The notes under the pieces were generated by a model, which saw only the letters and a list, made by a program, of their open reading frames with translations, did not search any database and had not been told where the DNA came from. From positions 1 to 9,377 of the forward strand of contig JAOZRC010000168.1 of NCBI GenBank assembly GCA_029940345.1: a stretch of 9,377 bases of DNA, written 5' to 3'. The stretch comes from Desulfobacterales bacterium. GTDB lineage: Bacteria > Desulfobacterota > Desulfobacteria > Desulfobacterales > JAUCGF01. The position numbers were made by a program, and so were the translations under genes. Below, one piece after another: positions 6,305 through 9,377 of the stretch. Numbering within the stretch: position 1 is the first letter of the stretch; each line of letters opens with the position of its first letter.

Positions 6305-9195
6305 TGAACGACCGAGTATTCATTGAAGAGCAATTCCCAGTCTCCAAAGTATCCAAAGAAAGCTATAAAGAGCGCAAGGCCGGCGCAAGCCAGACTTTAA
6401 CCGGCCTTGGCAAATGGTGGGGACGCAAGCCCTTAATTTTAATCCGAGCATCCATTATCGGTATGCTGATGCCCGCGTCCGGCAATCCTGGGAAAGACCG
6501 TGATATTTTTTTAAAGATACTCACCATGGATAATGACGGGTTATGGCAGCGCCGCACAAAGTCAGTTCCGGCAGCCGTGATCCAGGAAAATCTTTCCAAA
6601 AATGAATGGAACGCGATTGCCCTTGATCAACAGGGAAATTTGAAACGCAGGTGGGCAACGGGTTTGAGCAAAAAAGAGCAAAAGCAAATTCTTCGCAAGG
6701 TGTTTGAGCGCCTGTCGTATGACGCTAAACTGGTCTATTGTCTCAGACCGGAACAGATTCAAGGGCCGGACAAAGCTGCATGGAAAGCGATCAATGCCCA
6801 TCTTGGAACCGGTGCCCAAAATCTACAGGAATTGGTCGCTGAACTGGGAAAAAGAAGATTCGGCCATGTTCCCAAAGTGGGCGATTGTTTCTGCGGCGGC
6901 GGTTCCATCCCCTTTGAAGCGGCCAGGATGGGATGTGAAGCGTTCGGCTCCGACCTGAATCCCGTGGCCGCCATGCTCACATGGGCATCCATCCATTTGA
7001 TCGGCGGCGGAGAGAAAGTTCAACAAGAAGTGATGCTGGCGCAAAAAAAAGCCTATCAGGCCGCGGATAAACAGATTACCGCGTGGGGCATCGAACACAA
7101 TGCCAAAGCATGGCGCGCGGATGCCTATTTATACTGTGTTGAAGCCCGATGCCCGGCAACCGGTTTGATGCTTCCCCTTGCGCCTTCCTGGGTGATCAGT
7201 GAAAAATATAAGGTGTGCGCAGTGCTGAAACGCAATGATGCCGTCAACGGATATGATATTGAAATCGTTGCCGGTGCCGGCAACGATGTGATGGCAAAAG
7301 CCAAACTCGGAACCGTTCGCAACAATCGCATGGTCTGCCCGGAAACCGGCGAGGAGTTTTCCATTTCAGGGATTCGCGGAGACCGCAAGGTGAAAGGCAA
7401 AACCGTGTATGGCTTGAGGCTGTGGGATAAAGATGATTTGGTTCCAAAACCGGATGATGTTTTCCAGGAACGCCTGTATTGCGTCCGATGGGTGGAAACC
7501 TATTATGAAGAAAACAGGCAAGGTGCGACCGTTCAAAAAACAAGGCGGCATTATTCATCCGTAACTGAGGGTGATTTAAAGCGTGAAAAGCAAGTGTTGG
7601 AACTGCTTCGAGCGAGATATGAAGCGTGGCAGGAGAAAGGATTTATTCCGAGTCGAAAAATTGAAAGAGGTGGTGAAAAAACTGAAGAACCAATCAGGAC
7701 GCGTGGTTGGACGCACTGGCATCATTTGTTTAATCCGCGGCAGTTGTTGATGCATGGTTTGGTATTGTCAAATAATACTGATTTATTAGGTTTATTATTG
7801 ACAGGTATATTTTCTAATAGAGATAGTCGCTTAACACGTTGGGTTGCAACTCGTGATAGTTTTTCTGATACATTTAGTAATCAGGCATTAAATACTATGT
7901 TATCTTACCCCTGTGCAGGTTTTGAGCAATTACGGAAGTGGAATATTGAGTTTCCTGACGCGTTTATTGCTTCAATAAGTAATATATCTTGTCAAGATTC
8001 TCGCAACTCGTTATCATTTAATTACATTTGGATTACAGACCCCCCTTATTCTGACGCAATAAATTACCATGAGTTATCCGACTTTTTTCTTTCATGGTAT
8101 GAAAAGCACCTCCCCAAAGCCTTCCCAGACTGGTACACAGACACCAAAAAATCCTTAGCAGTCAGAGGCTCCGGCGAAGCTTTCAAACGCTCAATGGTAG
8201 AGATATACGAAAACCTGACCAACTATATGCCGGACAACGGACTGCAAATGGTTCAGTTCACCCATCAGGATTCATCGGTTTGGGCAGACCTTGCCATGAT
8301 TTTATGGGCGGCTAATCTTAAAGTTACCGCCGCCTGGACAATCGCCACCGAAACATCATCCGGTTTAAAAAAAGGCAATTATGTCCAAGGCACCGTTCTT
8401 TTGATTTTGCGCAAACGCTTATCCGACCAAACCGCCTTTCTGGACGAAATCTATCCCGAAATAGAGGATGAAGTCCGCCAACAGCTTGACTCCATGATGG
8501 AATTGGATGACAAGGATGATCCCAATTTTGGGGATACGGATTTTCAACTCGCCGCTTATGCCGCCGCTCTGAGGGTGTTGACCCAATACAGTGATATTGA
8601 AGGTCAGGATATCCGGCATGAACTTTTCAGGCAGCGTGACCGCGGTGAAAAAACCGCGTTTGAAAAAGTGATCGACCGCGCGGTTGAAATCGCCTCTGAC
8701 CATTTGGTTCCCGCGGGGATTGGCAAACCGCATTGGAAAACCTTGTCAGCGCCGGAACGGTTGTATCTCAAGGGGATTGAACTTGAAAAACATCAAGAAG
8801 CGCGCGCCGGCGCATTCCAGGAACTTGCCAAAGGTTTTGGCGTTCGTGATTATAAGCTTCTGTATGCACGCACCAAGGCCAATGCGGTGCGCTTTAAAAC
8901 CGGGTCTGAATTTAAAAAAGCTCATTTAGGCGGTGCCGCTTTTTCAGGAACGTTGACCCGCAATATCCTGTTTGCCATCCATGAAACCGTGCAAGCGGAA
9001 GATGCGCGTCAAGGCCTGCAATGGTTTCATAATGAAATTGATAATTACTGGAACCAGCGCAAGCTAATCATTGCAATTTTAAAATATTTGGCCGCGGCAA
9101 GCCATATTCCCCACATGCCCCATTGGGAAAAGGATGCGGATGCGGCACTTCGGCTTGCCGGTGCGGTGGAGAATGATCATGGGGGGCGAGTGTGA
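6304..9195 (+). CDS. DUF1156 (COG1743) adenine-specific DNA methyltransferase, anti-phage associated
   Basis: SAM-dependent DNA methyltransferase of 963 residues, normal for COG1743, expected to methylate adenine in host DNA. The N-terminal DUF1156 region shows FPVSKVSKESYKERKAG and GKWWGRKPL (about residues 10-43). The SAM-binding motif is DCFCGGGS at 194-201 followed by SDLNP at 216-220; the catalytic motif is DPPY at 579-582. Between them lies a long insert with cysteine pairs and CP-x-TG repeats (Cys278, Cys283 and Cys345) that may be a remnant of the family's zinc ribbon. The gene starts with an ATG sharing its A with the PIN stop, with AAGGA just upstream inside the PIN gene. Known partners are DUF499 and DUF3780, both present upstream. 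Bases 7741-8100, which include the DPPY motif, are distinctly AT-rich. Recognition sequence is unknown. No frameshift is seen. Confidence 0.9.
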   Translation: MNDRVFIEEQFPVSKVSKESYKERKAGASQTLTGLGKWWGRKPLILIRASIIGMLMPASGNPGKDRDIFLKILTMDNDGLWQRRTKSVPAAVIQENLSKNEWNAIALDQQGNLKRRWATGLSKKEQKQILRKVFERLSYDAKLVYCLRPEQIQGPDKAAWKAINAHLGTGAQNLQELVAELGKRRFGHVPKVGDCFCGGGSIPFEAARMGCEAFGSDLNPVAAMLTWASIHLIGGGEKVQQEVMLAQKKAYQAADKQITAWGIEHNAKAWRADAYLYCVEARCPATGLMLPLAPSWVISEKYKVCAVLKRNDAVNGYDIEIVAGAGNDVMAKAKLGTVRNNRMVCPETGEEFSISGIRGDRKVKGKTVYGLRLWDKDDLVPKPDDVFQERLYCVRWVETYYEENRQGATVQKTRRHYSSVTEGDLKREKQVLELLRARYEAWQEKGFIPSRKIERGGEKTEEPIRTRGWTHWHHLFNPRQLLMHGLVLSNNTDLLGLLLTGIFSNRDSRLTRWVATRDSFSDTFSNQALNTMLSYPCAGFEQLRKWNIEFPDAFIASISNISCQDSRNSLSFNYIWITDPPYSDAINYHELSDFFLSWYEKHLPKAFPDWYTDTKKSLAVRGSGEAFKRSMVEIYENLTNYMPDNGLQMVQFTHQDSSVWADLAMILWAANLKVTAAWTIATETSSGLKKGNYVQGTVLLILRKRLSDQTAFLDEIYPEIEDEVRQQLDSMMELDDKDDPNFGDTDFQLAAYAAALRVLTQYSDIEGQDIRHELFRQRDRGEKTAFEKVIDRAVEIASDHLVPAGIGKPHWKTLSAPERLYLKGIELEKHQEARAGAFQELAKGFGVRDYKLLYARTKANAVRFKTGSEFKKAHLGGAAFSGTLTRNILFAIHETVQAEDARQGLQWFHNEIDNYWNQRKLIIAILKYLAAASHIPHMPHWEKDADAALRLAGAVENDHGGRV
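7741..8100. other. AT-rich block inside the methyltransferase gene
   Basis: Hand counting gives about 34% GC (122 of 360) here, against about 50% in the lines just outside (31 of 60 at 7681-7740, 30 of 60 at 8101-8160). The reading frame is intact, but codon choice shifts to TTA, AAT, ATA and similar, for example runs of TTA leucine codons at 7780-7796. The block covers residues about 480-598 and contains the DPPY catalytic motif. It looks like a mosaic segment or a relaxed-composition region, not a separate gene. Confidence 0.65.
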
Positions 9196-9223
9196 TAGAT
9201 AATGAAGCCAATCATTCGAGCGT

Positions 9224-9303
9224 AATCCTAAAATCATTCAATCCAAAAAATCCTAATTCAGACAATGGTATAAAAACAGGATACTGGCCACTGTCTGAAT
9301 TAG
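9224..9303. repeat. AATCC tandem motif followed by a 12-bp inverted repeat
   Basis: AATCC or AATCA words recur at 9224, 9232, 9240 and 9249, a period of 8-9 bases. The last runs into CTAATTCAGACA (9253-9264), which is perfectly inverted at 9292-9303 (TGTCTGAATTAG). Three further pairs (TGG/CCA) follow after one mismatch, leaving a loop of about 19 bases. The stem is AT-rich and has no T-run, so it is a poor intrinsic terminator. It resembles a degraded intergenic repeat element, but I cannot assign a family. Confidence 0.55.
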
Positions 9304-9305
9304 TT

Positions 9306-9377
9306 GTAGGGTGGGTGGAGTGTAACGGAACCCACAGTTTACGAAAATGCGGTGGGTTCCGTTACACTCCACCCACC
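9306..9377. repeat. Second REPIN-like palindrome, cut by window edge
   Basis: Starts with GTAG at 9306. A perfect 26-bp inverted repeat pairs 9310-9335 with 9352-9377 across a 16-bp spacer. Each arm also contains its own small hairpin (GTGGGT 9311-9316 with ACCCAC 9330-9335; GTGGGT 9352-9357 with ACCCAC 9371-9376), the nested architecture of REP doublets. A complete copy would be expected to end in CTAC just past the window. The arm differs in sequence from the copy at 4909-4980 but shares the GTAGG-TGGGT-GAG layout, suggesting a related subfamily. Confidence 0.8.

Noticed and set aside
4909..9377. CRISPR array or transposon ends formed by the two palindromes
   Set aside because: Only two copies with different arm sequences, no regular spacers, no target-site duplication and no transposase between them.

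Overview
The window looks like chromosomal DNA of a Gram-negative bacterium with about 48-50% GC in most genes. The clues are Shine-Dalgarno-led genes packed on one strand and two palindromic intergenic repeats with the GTAG head typical of REP/REPIN elements. Gamma- or deltaproteobacteria (Desulfobacterota) are plausible, but nothing here fixes the taxon. All genes are on the + strand.

Layout: (1) 107-1756, a complete metal-dependent amidohydrolase of the YtcJ/Amidohydro_3 type. It is probably metabolic and unrelated to what follows. (2) 1797-4898, a large DUF499 (COG1483) ATPase. (3) 4909-4980, a perfect 25-bp inverted repeat (REPIN-like). (4) 5017-5616, a DUF3780 protein. (5) 5634-5858 and 5855-6304, an overlapping small-protein/PIN-domain pair that looks like a type II toxin-antitoxin module. 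(6) 6304-9195, a DUF1156 (COG1743) DNA methyltransferase whose start codon overlaps the stop codon of the PIN gene. (7) 9196-9377, noncoding or degenerate sequence with short AATCC-type tandem repeats, a 12-bp inverted repeat and a second REPIN-like palindrome cut by the window edge.

DUF499, DUF3780 and DUF1156 proteins together are the known core of an anti-phage locus, described as a restriction-modification-like system and usually accompanied by a helicase/nuclease component. The inferred division of labour is that DUF1156 methylates host DNA, the DUF499 ATPase powers sensing or remodelling, and DUF3780 is an accessory factor. No helicase or dedicated nuclease is visible here, so the effector is beyond the right edge, elsewhere, or replaced.

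The most unusual point is the antitoxin/PIN pair between DUF3780 and the methyltransferase. It is lower in GC (about 38% by hand count in its middle) and its reading frames are stitched to each other (ATGA) and to the methyltransferase (TAATG). Other points are a sharp AT-rich block (about 34% GC) inside the methyltransferase over its catalytic DPPY motif, a clamp-binding-like QFPLF tail on DUF3780, and a REPIN splitting the defence operon.
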